NCBI GenBank assembly: GCA_025056155.1
Contig: JANWWL010000005.1
Coordinates: 186,001 to 250,000, forward strand
Length of the DNA stretch: 64,000 nt
DNA from: Sphingomonadaceae bacterium
GTDB lineage: Bacteria; Pseudomonadota; Alphaproteobacteria; Sphingomonadales; Sphingomonadaceae
Direction: 5' to 3'
The stretch's first letter is position 1; each line of letters starts with the position of its first letter. Both the position numbers and the translations under genes were made by a program. Below, piece by piece: positions 29,207 to 37,437 of this stretch. The notes under the pieces are model-generated. The model was not told the origin of the DNA and did no database searches. It saw only the letters and a list, made by a program, of their open reading frames with translations.

Positions 29207-30465
29207 CCCGGCCTCACCTGGCCCGAGCCTCGCACCACGTACTTGTAGGTGGTGAGCCCTTCCAGGGCGACGGGACCCCGGGCGTGCAGACGGCCGGTGG
29301 CGATTCCGATTTCCGCGCCGAAGCCAAACTCGCCGCCGTCGGCGAACTGGGTGGAGGCGTTCCACATCACGATGGCCGAATCGACCCGGGCGAGGAAGCG
29401 TTCGGCCGTGGCCGCGTCTTCGGTGATGATGGCGTCGGTGTGGCCCGAGCCGTGGGCGGCGATGTGGGCGATGGCGCCCTCGACCCCGTCGACCGTGGCC
29501 ACCGACAGGATGGCGTCGAGATACTCCGTGTCCCAGTCCTCGGGCCGGGCGGGCTTGAGGCGCGGGTCGAGGGGCAGGAGGTCGGGGGTGACCCTGAGTT
29601 CGCAGCCCGCATCCAGCAGACGGCCGAGGATCGGCCCCACCCGATGCGCGATGGCGCGATCGACCAGCAGGGTCTCGGTCGCCCCGCAGATGCCCGTCCG
29701 CCGCATCTTGGCGTTGAACACCACGTCCGATGCCATGGCGAGGTCGGCCGCCTGATCAATGTAAGTATGGCACAGGCCCTCGAGATGGCCCAGCACGGGC
29801 ACGCGCGCTTCGCGCTGGACGCGTTCGACCAGCGAGCGCCCACCCCGCGGCACGACGAGATCGATGGCGCCTTCCGCCCGTAACAGGGCCCCCACCAGCG
29901 CTCGGTCGGCCGACGGCAGCAGCTGGACCGCCTCGGCCGGCAGGCCCGCCGCGGCCAGCCCGCCCACGAACGCCCGATGGATCGCCTGGGCGGACCGGAA
30001 GCTCTCCGAGCCCGGGCGCAGGATGGCGGCGTTGCCCGACATGAGGCACAGGGCCGCGGCGTCCGCCGTGACGTTGGGTCGGCTTTCGTACACGATGCCC
30101 ACGACCCCGATCGGAATGCGCACGCGTTCGATCACCAGGCCGTTGGGCCGGGTCCAGCGGGCGATCACTTCGCCCACCGGGTCGGGAAGCCCTGCCACCG
30201 CCTCCACCGCCGCGGCCATGGCCTCGACCCGCGCGGGCGTCAGGCGCAGACGGTCGACGCGCGCGGGCCCCATGTCCTGGGCGTCGGCCAGGTCGCCCGC
30301 GTTGGCCTGCAGGATGGCCGCCTCCGCCGCGCGCAAGGCCGCGGCGGCTTCCCGCAGCGCGCGGGACTTGGCTTCGGTCGTGGCCTCGGCCAGCCGGCGG
30401 GCGGCGGCCCGGGCCTTGCCGCCCAGCTCGGCCACCACGATGTCAGGTGCCGCAACGACGTTCAT
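29203..30465 (-). CDS. proA: Glutamate-5-semialdehyde dehydrogenase (gamma-glutamyl phosphate reductase)
   Basis: 420 residues. It reduces gamma-glutamyl phosphate to glutamate semialdehyde with NADPH, the second step of proline synthesis. Recognisable segments are [37 protein letters not shown] and the catalytic Cys region [16 protein letters not shown]. The C-terminal [31 protein letters not shown] pattern is complete. ATG at 30465 lies 46 bases after proB, with the 16-bp tandem repeat between them. Confidence 0.97.
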   Translation of the reverse strand: MNVVAAPDIVVAELGGKARAAARRLAEATTEAKSRALREAAAALRAAEAAILQANAGDLADAQDMGPARVDRLRLTPARVEAMAAAVEAVAGLPDPVGEVIARWTRPNGLVIERVRIPIGVVGIVYESRPNVTADAAALCLMSGNAAILRPGSESFRSAQAIHRAFVGGLAAAGLPAEAVQLLPSADRALVGALLRAEGAIDLVVPRGGRSLVERVQREARVPVLGHLEGLCHTYIDQAADLAMASDVVFNAKMRRTGICGATETLLVDRAIAHRVGPILGRLLDAGCELRVTPDLLPLDPRLKPARPEDWDTEYLDAILSVATVDGVEGAIAHIAAHGSGHTDAIITEDAATAERFLARVDSAIVMWNASTQFADGGEFGFGAEIGIATGRLHARGPVALEGLTTYKYVVRGSGQVRPG

Positions 30466-30494
30466 CCCATCCCTCCCGCCCGTCTCCGCCCATC

Positions 30495-30526
30495 CCTACA
30501 GCAGCACCATCCTACAGCAGCACCAT
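30495..30526. repeat. 16-bp perfect tandem duplication at the end of proB
   Basis: The unit CCTACAGCAGCACCAT occurs twice head to tail (30495-30510 and 30511-30526). On the minus strand the first copy encodes the last residues and TAG stop of proB, and the second copy repeats them after the stop. It looks like a recent slippage or tandem duplication that left the protein unchanged. Confidence 0.85.
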
Positions 30527-31666
30527 CTGGTCGCGATGGATCACGGCCGATCGCGGCGCATAGCCCAGGACGGCCGCCTGGGCCTCGGTGCGCAGACCCC
30601 GGATCCGTTCGACCTCCGCGCGGTCGTAGGCCACGAGCCCCCGAGCGACCGCCGCGCCGTCATCGCCCACCACGTCGACGGCATCCCCGCGCCGGAACTC
30701 GCCCTCGCATGCGACGATGCCGGCGGCAAGCAGGCTGCGGCCGGCACGGAGCGCGGCGTGCGCCCCGGCATCGACGTGGAGCCGCCCCGCCACCCGCATC
30801 CGGCCCAGAAGCCAGGCCTTGCGCGCAGGAGCCGCCTGGGGCGCGGTGAACAGGGTGGCGGGCCCGCCGTCCAGGAACCGTGCCAGCGGATGCGCCGGCC
30901 GGCCCGAGGCGATAGCCAAGGGAATGCCGGAGACCGCCGCGATCCGGGCCGCCTCGATCTTGGCGGCCATCCCGCCCGAGCCCAGACCCGAACCCGAGCC
31001 CGCACCGGCCAGCCCGGCCACGGCCGCCGGATCGTCCACCACCGCGATCAACCGCGCCGTGGGGTCGCCCGCGGGATCGGCCGTATACAGCCCGTCCACG
31101 TCCGACAGCAGCACCACCGCATCGGCCCGGGCGGCCTGAGCCACGCGCGCGGCCAGGCGGTCGTTGTCGCCGAAGCGTATCTCTTCGGTGGCCACCGAAT
31201 CGTTTTCGTTGAGGATCGGCACCACGCCCAGCTGCAGCAGCCGGTCGAGGGTGGCGGAAGCGTTGAGCCAGTGCCGGCGGTCCTCGAAGTCGCCCAAGGT
31301 CACGAGGATCTGCGCGGCTTCCAGGCCGCGGTCCGCGAGCAGCTCGGCCCACAGGCCCGCCAGCCGGATCTGGCCCACGGCGGCTGCGGCCTGGGCGTCC
31401 TCGAGGCTCGCCCGCCCGCCCGCCTTCAGGCCCAGCCGCCGGGCGCCCAGCGCGATCGCCCCCGAGGAGACGACGACCGGCCGGCACCCGCGGGCGACGA
31501 GCGCGGCGAGGTCGGCCACCAGTGTTGCCAGCCACTCTCGCCGCACGGCGCCCGAGGGATCGACGAGAAGGGCCGAGCCCACCTTGACCACGAGCCGGCC
31601 CGCGCGGTGGAACGCCTGCCGGGCCTCGTCCCCGGCGGCGGACGACCGGCTAGGCGCCGGTCGCAT
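30512..31666 (-). CDS. proB: Glutamate 5-kinase
   Basis: 384 residues. It phosphorylates glutamate in the first, feedback-regulated step of proline synthesis. The amino acid kinase domain has VVKVGSALLVDPSG, VVVSSGAIALGARRLGL, PILNENDSVATEEIRFGDND and GSGLGSGGMAAKIEAARIA. A C-terminal PUA domain (about 290-375) is present, as in E. coli ProB. ATG at 31666 overlaps the end of obgE by 17 bases. The stop lies within a 16-bp tandem repeat. Confidence 0.96.
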   Translation of the reverse strand: MRPAPSRSSAAGDEARQAFHRAGRLVVKVGSALLVDPSGAVRREWLATLVADLAALVARGCRPVVVSSGAIALGARRLGLKAGGRASLEDAQAAAAVGQIRLAGLWAELLADRGLEAAQILVTLGDFEDRRHWLNASATLDRLLQLGVVPILNENDSVATEEIRFGDNDRLAARVAQAARADAVVLLSDVDGLYTADPAGDPTARLIAVVDDPAAVAGLAGAGSGSGLGSGGMAAKIEAARIAAVSGIPLAIASGRPAHPLARFLDGGPATLFTAPQAAPARKAWLLGRMRVAGRLHVDAGAHAALRAGRSLLAAGIVACEGEFRRGDAVDVVGDDGAAVARGLVAYDRAEVERIRGLRTEAQAAVLGYAPRSAVIHRDQMVLL

Positions 31667-32696
31667 CGAGCGGGCTCCAGGCGGCCGGTGCGAGGACGGC
31701 GGTGCGGGGGGCCGGCAGCGCTTCAAGGACGCGACCCAGGAGCTCGTCCAGCCCTTCGCCGCTTGCGGCCGACACCGCGAGTGGTGCCATGCCGGTTGCG
31801 CGCTGGAGCCTGGCCAGCGCCTGGGCCCGTCGTGCGGGCGAGACGGCGTCCACCTTCGAGAGCAGCGGCAGGACGGGCTTGTCCGCCAGCCCGGCGCCAT
31901 AGGCGGCCAACTCCCGGCGCACGGTGCGCCAGTCGGCCACGGGATGGGGCGAGGTCGCGTCGACGAGGTGCAACAGCAGGCGGCACCGCTCCACGTGGCC
32001 CAGGAAGCGGTCGCCGATGCCCGCCCCCGCGGCCGCACCGGCGATGAGGCCCGGGATGTCCGCAATCACCACCTCGCGGCCCCGGTGGGCGGCCACCCCC
32101 AGCTGGGGCTTGAGCGTGGTGAACGGCCAGTCGCCCACCCGCGCCCGCGCACGGGTGAGCGCGTTGAGAAGCGACGACTTCCCCACGTTGGGCAGGCCCA
32201 CCAGCCCCACGTCGGCCAAGAGCTTGAGGCGCAGCCACACCGACATTTCGCGGCCCGGCGCGCCCTTCTGGAAGCGGCGGGGCGCCCGGTTTACCGACGA
32301 CTTGAAATAGGCGTTGCCCTTGCCGCCCACTCCGCCCCGCAACAGCACGACCCGCTGGCCGGGTGCGACCAGGTCGGCGAGCAGCGTCCGCTGCGGATCG
32401 TCGGCCAGGATCTGGGTGCCCACGGGCACGGGGATCACCAGGTCGGGCGCGTCCCGGCCGGTGCGGTTGGCCCCCATGCCGTGGCCGCCGCGGGCGGCCC
32501 GGAAATGCTGTCGGTACCGGAAGTCGATCAGGGTGTTGAGGCCGGGGACGGCTTCGAAGACGATGTCGCCCCCCTTCCCGCCGTCGCCGCCGTCGGGCCC
32601 GCCGAACTCGAGGAACTTCTCGCGGCGAAACGACACGCAGCCGTCACCACCCGCGCCCGAGCGCAGGTGGATCTTGGCCTGGTCCAGGAACATCAT
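31650..32696 (-). CDS. obgE: GTPase ObgE/CgtA
   Basis: 348 residues. Obg GTPases act in 50S subunit assembly and stress control. The glycine-rich Obg domain occupies about residues 1-158 (SGAGGDGCVSFRREKF, GGDGGKGGDIVFE). The G domain follows with G1 GLPNVGKSS at 167-175, switch region FTTLKPQLG, G3 DIPGLIAGA and a TKVD-like LSKVDAV. The C-terminal OCT extension of some Obg proteins is absent. Two adjacent ATGs (32696, 32693) could start it. It is 37 bases after rpmA. Confidence 0.96.
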   Translation of the reverse strand: MMFLDQAKIHLRSGAGGDGCVSFRREKFLEFGGPDGGDGGKGGDIVFEAVPGLNTLIDFRYRQHFRAARGGHGMGANRTGRDAPDLVIPVPVGTQILADDPQRTLLADLVAPGQRVVLLRGGVGGKGNAYFKSSVNRAPRRFQKGAPGREMSVWLRLKLLADVGLVGLPNVGKSSLLNALTRARARVGDWPFTTLKPQLGVAAHRGREVVIADIPGLIAGAAAGAGIGDRFLGHVERCRLLLHLVDATSPHPVADWRTVRRELAAYGAGLADKPVLPLLSKVDAVSPARRAQALARLQRATGMAPLAVSAASGEGLDELLGRVLEALPAPRTAVLAPAAWSPLDATGA

Positions 32697-32733
32697 GGGC
32701 CGGCGGTCCGGGGCAGCCTGGCGCCCGCCCGGT

Positions 32734-33012
32734 TCAGGCCGGGTCGGCCGGCGCGGTCTCCGCGGGCACCACCGACACGTACTTGCGGCCGCGGGGTCCG
32801 GAATGGAAGCGCACGTGGCCGTCGGCTTTGGCGAACAGCGTGTGATCACGGCCCAGGCCCACGTTGAGGCCCGGCCAAAAGCGCGTGCCGCGTTGACGGA
32901 CGATGATGTTGCCCGCCACCACGCGTTCGCCGCCAAACTTCTTCACCCCCAACCGCCGGCCGGCCGAATCGCGCCCGTTGCGCGAGGAGCCGCCCGCCTT
33001 CTTGTGTGCCAT
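32734..33012 (-). CDS. rpmA: 50S ribosomal protein L27
   Basis: 92 residues. L27 lies near the peptidyl transferase centre. The start [16 protein letters not shown] is diagnostic and directly exposes the conserved N-terminus, so no N-terminal cleavage peptide is present. [25 protein letters not shown] and the following [12 protein letters not shown] complete the family pattern. It is 209 bases downstream of rplU; that gap holds no gene that I can recognise. Confidence 0.98.
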   Translation of the reverse strand: MAHKKAGGSSRNGRDSAGRRLGVKKFGGERVVAGNIIVRQRGTRFWPGLNVGLGRDHTLFAKADGHVRFHSGPRGRKYVSVVPAETAPADPA

Positions 33013-33221
33013 CGCCCATCGCTCCGTTCGTTCACCTGTGCCCACTGGCGACTGCAACAGCCGCCGTACTGGGCGTAACCCTCCACCCGACGTGCTCCTC
33101 GCGCATGCCGCCCGGCAACGCCCCGCCGGCCGCGCTGGCCCTCGCTTCGCCCGCCCACGCGGCACCCCGGGGGTCGGCTGGCGCCCCTCCCAAGAGCTCC
33201 GCAAGGCCTGCGCCCGAGCCG

Positions 33222-33515
33222 TCAGCCGATCGAGAGGATGCGCAGCACCGTCTGCGGCTGGCGATGACCGCGCTTGCGCCGATAGTTGTGCCGGCGCTTC
33301 TTCTTGAACACGATCACCTTCTCGCCCCGGTTCTGGGCCAGGATCTCCGCCGTGGCCTTGAGGCCGTTGCCCGACTTGAGCACGCCGTCGTCGGCCACCA
33401 AGAGCACGTCGAGTTCGACCCGGTCGCCCGCGGCCCCCGGCAGCCGTTCGACCGTGATGCGCGTGTCGGGAGCCACCCGATACTGCTTGCCGCCCGTGCG
33501 CACGACCGCGAACAT
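33222..33515 (-). CDS. rplU: 50S ribosomal protein L21
   Basis: 97 residues, slightly short of the usual 103. [17 protein letters not shown] at the start and the basic [17 protein letters not shown] stretch near the end are diagnostic L21 features. It binds 23S rRNA together with L20. It is the first gene of the minus-strand operon running to coq7, and its promoter should lie in the 134 bases that separate it from the divergent amidohydrolase gene. Confidence 0.97.
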   Translation of the reverse strand: MFAVVRTGGKQYRVAPDTRITVERLPGAAGDRVELDVLLVADDGVLKSGNGLKATAEILAQNRGEKVIVFKKKRRHNYRRKRGHRQPQTVLRILSIG

Positions 33516-33649
33516 CGCCTGAACCCAACTCGGCCTGAACCACACACGCCTGGGGGCGGCGGCCCCGGGGCCGCCCGACATCACCCGCGGCCGGCTAGGC
33601 CAGTACACGCCGGCTTGTCAACGGGACGGCCCGGCGGCAGGCGAGGGGC

Positions 33650-34936
33650 ATGATCGTGCGCCGCTTGGGTCGGCTGGTGGGCCTTCTCGCCCTCTTCCTG
33701 CCGGCCACCGCCCCTGGCCAGACCATCGCCGTCCGCAGCGAGCGGGTGCTGGCCGATCCCAGCCGAGGCGTTCCGGTGCCGGCGACGGTCGTCGTCGACG
33801 GCGACCGGATCCAGGCCGTGCTGCCCGCTGGGGTGCCGCCGCCCGAAGGAGCGCGCGTGATCGACCTTGGCCGGCTGGTGCTGCTGCCGGGCCTGATCGA
33901 CGGGCACGTGCACTTGACGAGCGATCCCGGCCGCGGGCCGCTTGAGACCGTGACCATCCCGCCCGAACGGCAGGTGGTGATCGGCGTGCGCAACGCGCTG
34001 GCGACGGTGCGGGCGGGCTTCACCACGGTGCGCGACCTGGGTTCGGCGCCACTCACCGCCCTCGCCCTGCGCGACGCCATCAGGGCGGGCGACGTGCCCG
34101 GGCCTCGCATCCTGGCCTCGGGCCCGGCGATTTCGATCATTGGCGGCCACGGCGATGCCTCGGGGTTCCGGCCCGAGGTAGTGGAGGCGTTGAGCCAAGG
34201 AAACACCTGCACCGGCCCCGAAGAGTGCGCGCGGCGCGTGCGCGAGGCCGCCCGCCGGGGGGTGGACGTCATCAAGTTCACGGCCACCGGTGGGGTCCTG
34301 TCGCAGCAGGCCCGGGGGCTCGAACGCCATTTCGCGCCTGAGGAGATGCGCGCCATCGTGACGACGGCCGAGACGCTCGGCCTGAAGGTCGCCGCCCACG
34401 CCCACGGGGATTCGGGCATCGCCGCCGCGGTCGAGGCGGGGGCCACCTCGATCGAGCACGGCACCTTCGCAAGCTCTGCCACGCTCCAGGCCATGAAGGC
34501 GCGCGGCACATGGTTCGTGCCCACGCTGATGGCTACCCAGGGCCTGATCGATCGGGTGGGCAAGTCGGTCTACACCCTCGTCGTCGAAGCCAAGGCGAAG
34601 GCCGCGATCGCCGCGTGGGGCAAGGCCTTGGCGGCCGCCTACCGGGCCGGGGTGCGCATCGGCTTCGGGACCGACGCCGGCGTGTTCGAGCATGGCCGCA
34701 ACGGCGAGGAATTCGCGCTGATGGTGGAGAAGGGGGGCATGAGCCCTCGGGCGGCCCTGGTGGCGGCCACGACCGATGCCGCGCGGATGCTGGGGCTTGA
34801 GGATCGGATTGGCCGGATCGCCCCCGGCCTCAGCGCCGACCTGGTGGCGGTGGACGGCGACCCGCTGGCCGACCCGAGGGCGATGACGCGCGTGCGCTTC
34901 GTGATGGCGGCGGGCCGCATCGCCCGGCAGGACTGA
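33650..34936 (+). CDS. Secreted metal-dependent amidohydrolase (imidazolonepropionase/prolidase-like)
   Basis: 428 residues with a signal peptide at about 1-23 (LVGLLALFLPATAPGQ). It is an amidohydrolase-superfamily TIM barrel. Metal ligands are His86/His88 in GHVHLT, a bridging Lys in VIKFTATGG, His residues in AAHAHGD and SIEHGTF, and Asp in GFGTDAG. Close relatives are annotated as Xaa-Pro dipeptidases or imidazolonepropionase-like hydrolases with loose substrate definition; here periplasmic hydrolysis of a peptide or cyclic amide is likely. It is divergent from rplU and stands alone. Confidence 0.88.
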   Translation: MIVRRLGRLVGLLALFLPATAPGQTIAVRSERVLADPSRGVPVPATVVVDGDRIQAVLPAGVPPPEGARVIDLGRLVLLPGLIDGHVHLTSDPGRGPLETVTIPPERQVVIGVRNALATVRAGFTTVRDLGSAPLTALALRDAIRAGDVPGPRILASGPAISIIGGHGDASGFRPEVVEALSQGNTCTGPEECARRVREAARRGVDVIKFTATGGVLSQQARGLERHFAPEEMRAIVTTAETLGLKVAAHAHGDSGIAAAVEAGATSIEHGTFASSATLQAMKARGTWFVPTLMATQGLIDRVGKSVYTLVVEAKAKAAIAAWGKALAAAYRAGVRIGFGTDAGVFEHGRNGEEFALMVEKGGMSPRAALVAATTDAARMLGLEDRIGRIAPGLSADLVAVDGDPLADPRAMTRVRFVMAAGRIARQD

Positions 34937-35053
34937 GGCCCCGCCAGGGCCCGACGCCACCGCGCGATCGCCCGCCGGGCGTGAGCAGGCCGGCAGCACC
35001 CTCAGGGCCCCGTGGCGGCGTTACTCCACGGGCGCTGGGCGGTCGGGGCGGGG

Positions 35054-35833
35054 TCACCGCTCGATACGGCCCAGGGGTGAGAGCGCGCGGGCGAGCGCCC
35101 GGGCCCGCGCCACCTCGCCTCGGGCGAGAAGCCCCAGCACTTGCCGGCCCTGGGCCTGCACCCGCCGCTCGTAGGCATCCGCGGGCCGGGCTGCCGCCGC
35201 CCGCTCAAGAAGGGCCTGCGCGTCCGGCCCGCGCTCAGGCCCCAGCGCCAGCAGCGCGAAGGCGTGGAAGACGGGAAACAGGGCCGAATCGGGCTTCAGC
35301 GCATGGGCCCGGGCGAAATGCCGCTCGCCCTCGGCCATGCGGGCGCCGAGCGTCGTGCGGGCGAGGAAGGCCCCGAGCGTGGCCACCGCCTCCAGGTGCC
35401 AGCCGCCCAGCACGGCATGGGCCAGGGCCAGCCCCGGATCCAGGTGGAGGGCCGCCTCGGCATCACGGCGCGCGGCCCTGGCCTCGCGCGGGCTGCGCTT
35501 GAGCTTGCTCAGATAGCCCGTGACGATCGCGCGCTCGGCCAAGGCGCGTGCGTTGCGCGGTTCGAGCTCTACCGCCGCCGCGGCGGCCGCGATCGCCTCT
35601 TCAAGCAGCGCCTCGGCGCGGTCGCGCTCGCGCGCCTCGTAGGTGGCGAGCACCGAGAGCGCCCGCGCCTGCGCGATGCGCTCGTCGGCCGTGGTGCCGC
35701 GCGCGCCCAGTTCGGCGGCCCGCGCCCAGTCACCGCCGGCGAACGCGTCGGCGGCCGGCCCGGCGCTTGCCGGCATGGTGGGCGGGGTGGCCAACGCCGC
35801 CCACAGGGCAAGCCCCAGGGCCCGGCCCCTCAC
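35054..35833 (-). CDS. Secreted helical-repeat (TPR-like) protein
   Basis: 259 residues with a signal peptide of about 24 residues (ALWAALATPPTMPASAG). The rest is almost wholly alpha-helical and Ala/Arg/Leu-rich. Segments such as AAAVELEPRNARALAERAIV and DAEAALHLDPGLALAHAVLGG fit tetratricopeptide repeats, about three in number. It is probably a periplasmic protein-interaction module, and no enzymatic motif is seen. Its start overlaps the lysK stop by four bases, so it is translated with the tRNA synthetase, although no functional link is evident. Confidence 0.75.
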   Translation of the reverse strand: MRGRALGLALWAALATPPTMPASAGPAADAFAGGDWARAAELGARGTTADERIAQARALSVLATYEARERDRAEALLEEAIAAAAAAVELEPRNARALAERAIVTGYLSKLKRSPREARAARRDAEAALHLDPGLALAHAVLGGWHLEAVATLGAFLARTTLGARMAEGERHFARAHALKPDSALFPVFHAFALLALGPERGPDAQALLERAAAARPADAYERRVQAQGRQVLGLLARGEVARARALARALSPLGRIER

Positions 35834-37437
35834 GCGGGCTCCATGAGGGCCTGGGCGATGAGTTCGCGCGCCCGGTTCGGCCCCAGAAGCGCGAGGAACG
35901 TCCCCATACGTGGGCCTTCGGCGCGGCCCAACAGGATCTCGTAGAGGGCTCGGAACCAGTCGCGAAGGTTCGCAAAGCCCTGCCGTCGCCCGATGGCGTA
36001 GAGCTCCGTCTGGATGGCCTCGGGGTCGTGGCCCGAGGGGCCCGCCAGGAACCGGTCGAGCTCCGCGAGTGCCGCGGCCTCGCGCTTGTCGGGCGCCCGG
36101 CGCTTCGCGTGCTGGGCCACCCGGTCGCGATGGAAGGCCAAGGCCTTGCCCACGAGGTCGGCGATCCTCAGGTCGCGGGCCGGATCCCAGGCCGGGTCAT
36201 GGCGGGCAAGGTAGCGGCCCACGACCTCGGGTCCTGCGTCCCCGGCCACGGCCACCAGGTTCAACAGCAGCCCGAACGGCACTGGCGGCGGCGCCGGCGG
36301 TGGGCCGCCGTGCACGTGGAAGGCGGGGTTGCCCAGCTTCTCCTTTACGTCCTGCCGGGGCCAGCGCGCGCAGGCCTCAAAATAGTCGTCGACCGCCCGC
36401 GGAATGACGCCGGCGTGCAGCTTCCGGGCCGCGCGCGGCTGCTGGTAGAGGTAGCCGGCAAGGCTTTCGGGCGACGCGTAGTCGAGCCATTCCTCGATCG
36501 TCAGGCCATTGCCCCTTGTCTTCGAGATCTTGGCGCCCGTCTCGTCCAGGAAGAGTTCGTAGATGAAGCCTTCGGGGGGGCGGCCCCCCAGGATGCGGGC
36601 GATGCGCGAGGACAGGCGCACGGAGTCGCTGAGGTCCTTGCCCGCCATCTCATAGTCGACGCCAAGCGCCACCCAGCGCATGGCCCAGTCGACCTTCCAC
36701 TGCAGCTTGGCCGCCCCCCCCAGCACCGAAGTTGTGAGCCGCTTGCCCGTGTCCGGATGGCGCCAGACGACCGTCGCCGCCTCGGGATCGCGCGCCTCGA
36801 TCGGCACCTGCAGCACGCGGCCCGTGTGCGGGCACAGGGGCAGGAAGGGGGCGTAGGTGGCGCGCCGCTCGGGCCCCAGGGTGGGCAGGACCACGTCGAC
36901 CACCTCGTCCCATCGTTCGAGCACCCTGCGCAACACCGCGTCGAACCGGCCCGAGCGGTAGCAGTCCGTGGCCGACAGGAACTCGTAGTCGAAGCCGAAG
37001 CGGTCGAGGAAGGCGCGCAGCCGCGCGTTGTTGTGCGCGGCGAAGCTCTCGTGCGTGCCGAACGGATCGGGCACGCTCGAGAGCGGCCGGCCCAGATGGC
37101 GGCGAAGCTCCTCCTGCCGGGGAAGCCCGGGCGGCACCTTGCGCATCCCGTCCATGTCGTCCGAGAAGGCGATGAGGCGCGTGGGGACGTCCGGGCACAT
37201 CAGTTCGAAGGCCCGCCGCACCATCGTGGTCCGCGCCACTTCGGCGAAGGTGCCGATGTGGGGCAGGCCCGAGGGGCCGTAGCCGGTCTCGAACACCACC
37301 CCACCGGCCGGAAAGCCGTTCGGATAGCGGGCCACCAGGCGGCGCGCCTCTTCGAACGGCCAGGCGCGGTTCACGCGGGCTTCCGCCCGCAGACCGGCGA
37401 TGTCCTCGGGCGGGAGCGATGCTAGGCCCGTGTGCAT
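35830..37437 (-). CDS. lysK: Lysyl-tRNA synthetase, class I
   Basis: 535 residues. It charges tRNA(Lys). It belongs to the class I form found in archaea and most alphaproteobacteria rather than class II LysS. The HIGH-type motif is PSGLPHIGTF (His60-Ile-Gly) and the KMSKS-type motif is GAKISKTRG near residue 300. FSDDMDGMRKVP and SATDCYRSGRFD are typical of this class. No class II lysS lies in the window. The start codon lies on CATG (37435-37438), shared with the divergent helicase gene. Confidence 0.96.
   Translation of the reverse strand: MHTGLASLPPEDIAGLRAEARVNRAWPFEEARRLVARYPNGFPAGGVVFETGYGPSGLPHIGTFAEVARTTMVRRAFELMCPDVPTRLIAFSDDMDGMRKVPPGLPRQEELRRHLGRPLSSVPDPFGTHESFAAHNNARLRAFLDRFGFDYEFLSATDCYRSGRFDAVLRRVLERWDEVVDVVLPTLGPERRATYAPFLPLCPHTGRVLQVPIEARDPEAATVVWRHPDTGKRLTTSVLGGAAKLQWKVDWAMRWVALGVDYEMAGKDLSDSVRLSSRIARILGGRPPEGFIYELFLDETGAKISKTRGNGLTIEEWLDYASPESLAGYLYQQPRAARKLHAGVIPRAVDDYFEACARWPRQDVKEKLGNPAFHVHGGPPPAPPPVPFGLLLNLVAVAGDAGPEVVGRYLARHDPAWDPARDLRIADLVGKALAFHRDRVAQHAKRRAPDKREAAALAELDRFLAGPSGHDPEAIQTELYAIGRRQGFANLRDWFRALYEILLGRAEGPRMGTFLALLGPNRARELIAQALMEPA

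Noticed and set aside
32734-33543. 269-codon minus-strand frame covering L27 and the region toward L21
   Set aside because: Only the last 92 codons match L27, which starts at its diagnostic MAHKKAGG; the upstream part overlaps L21 in a different frame.
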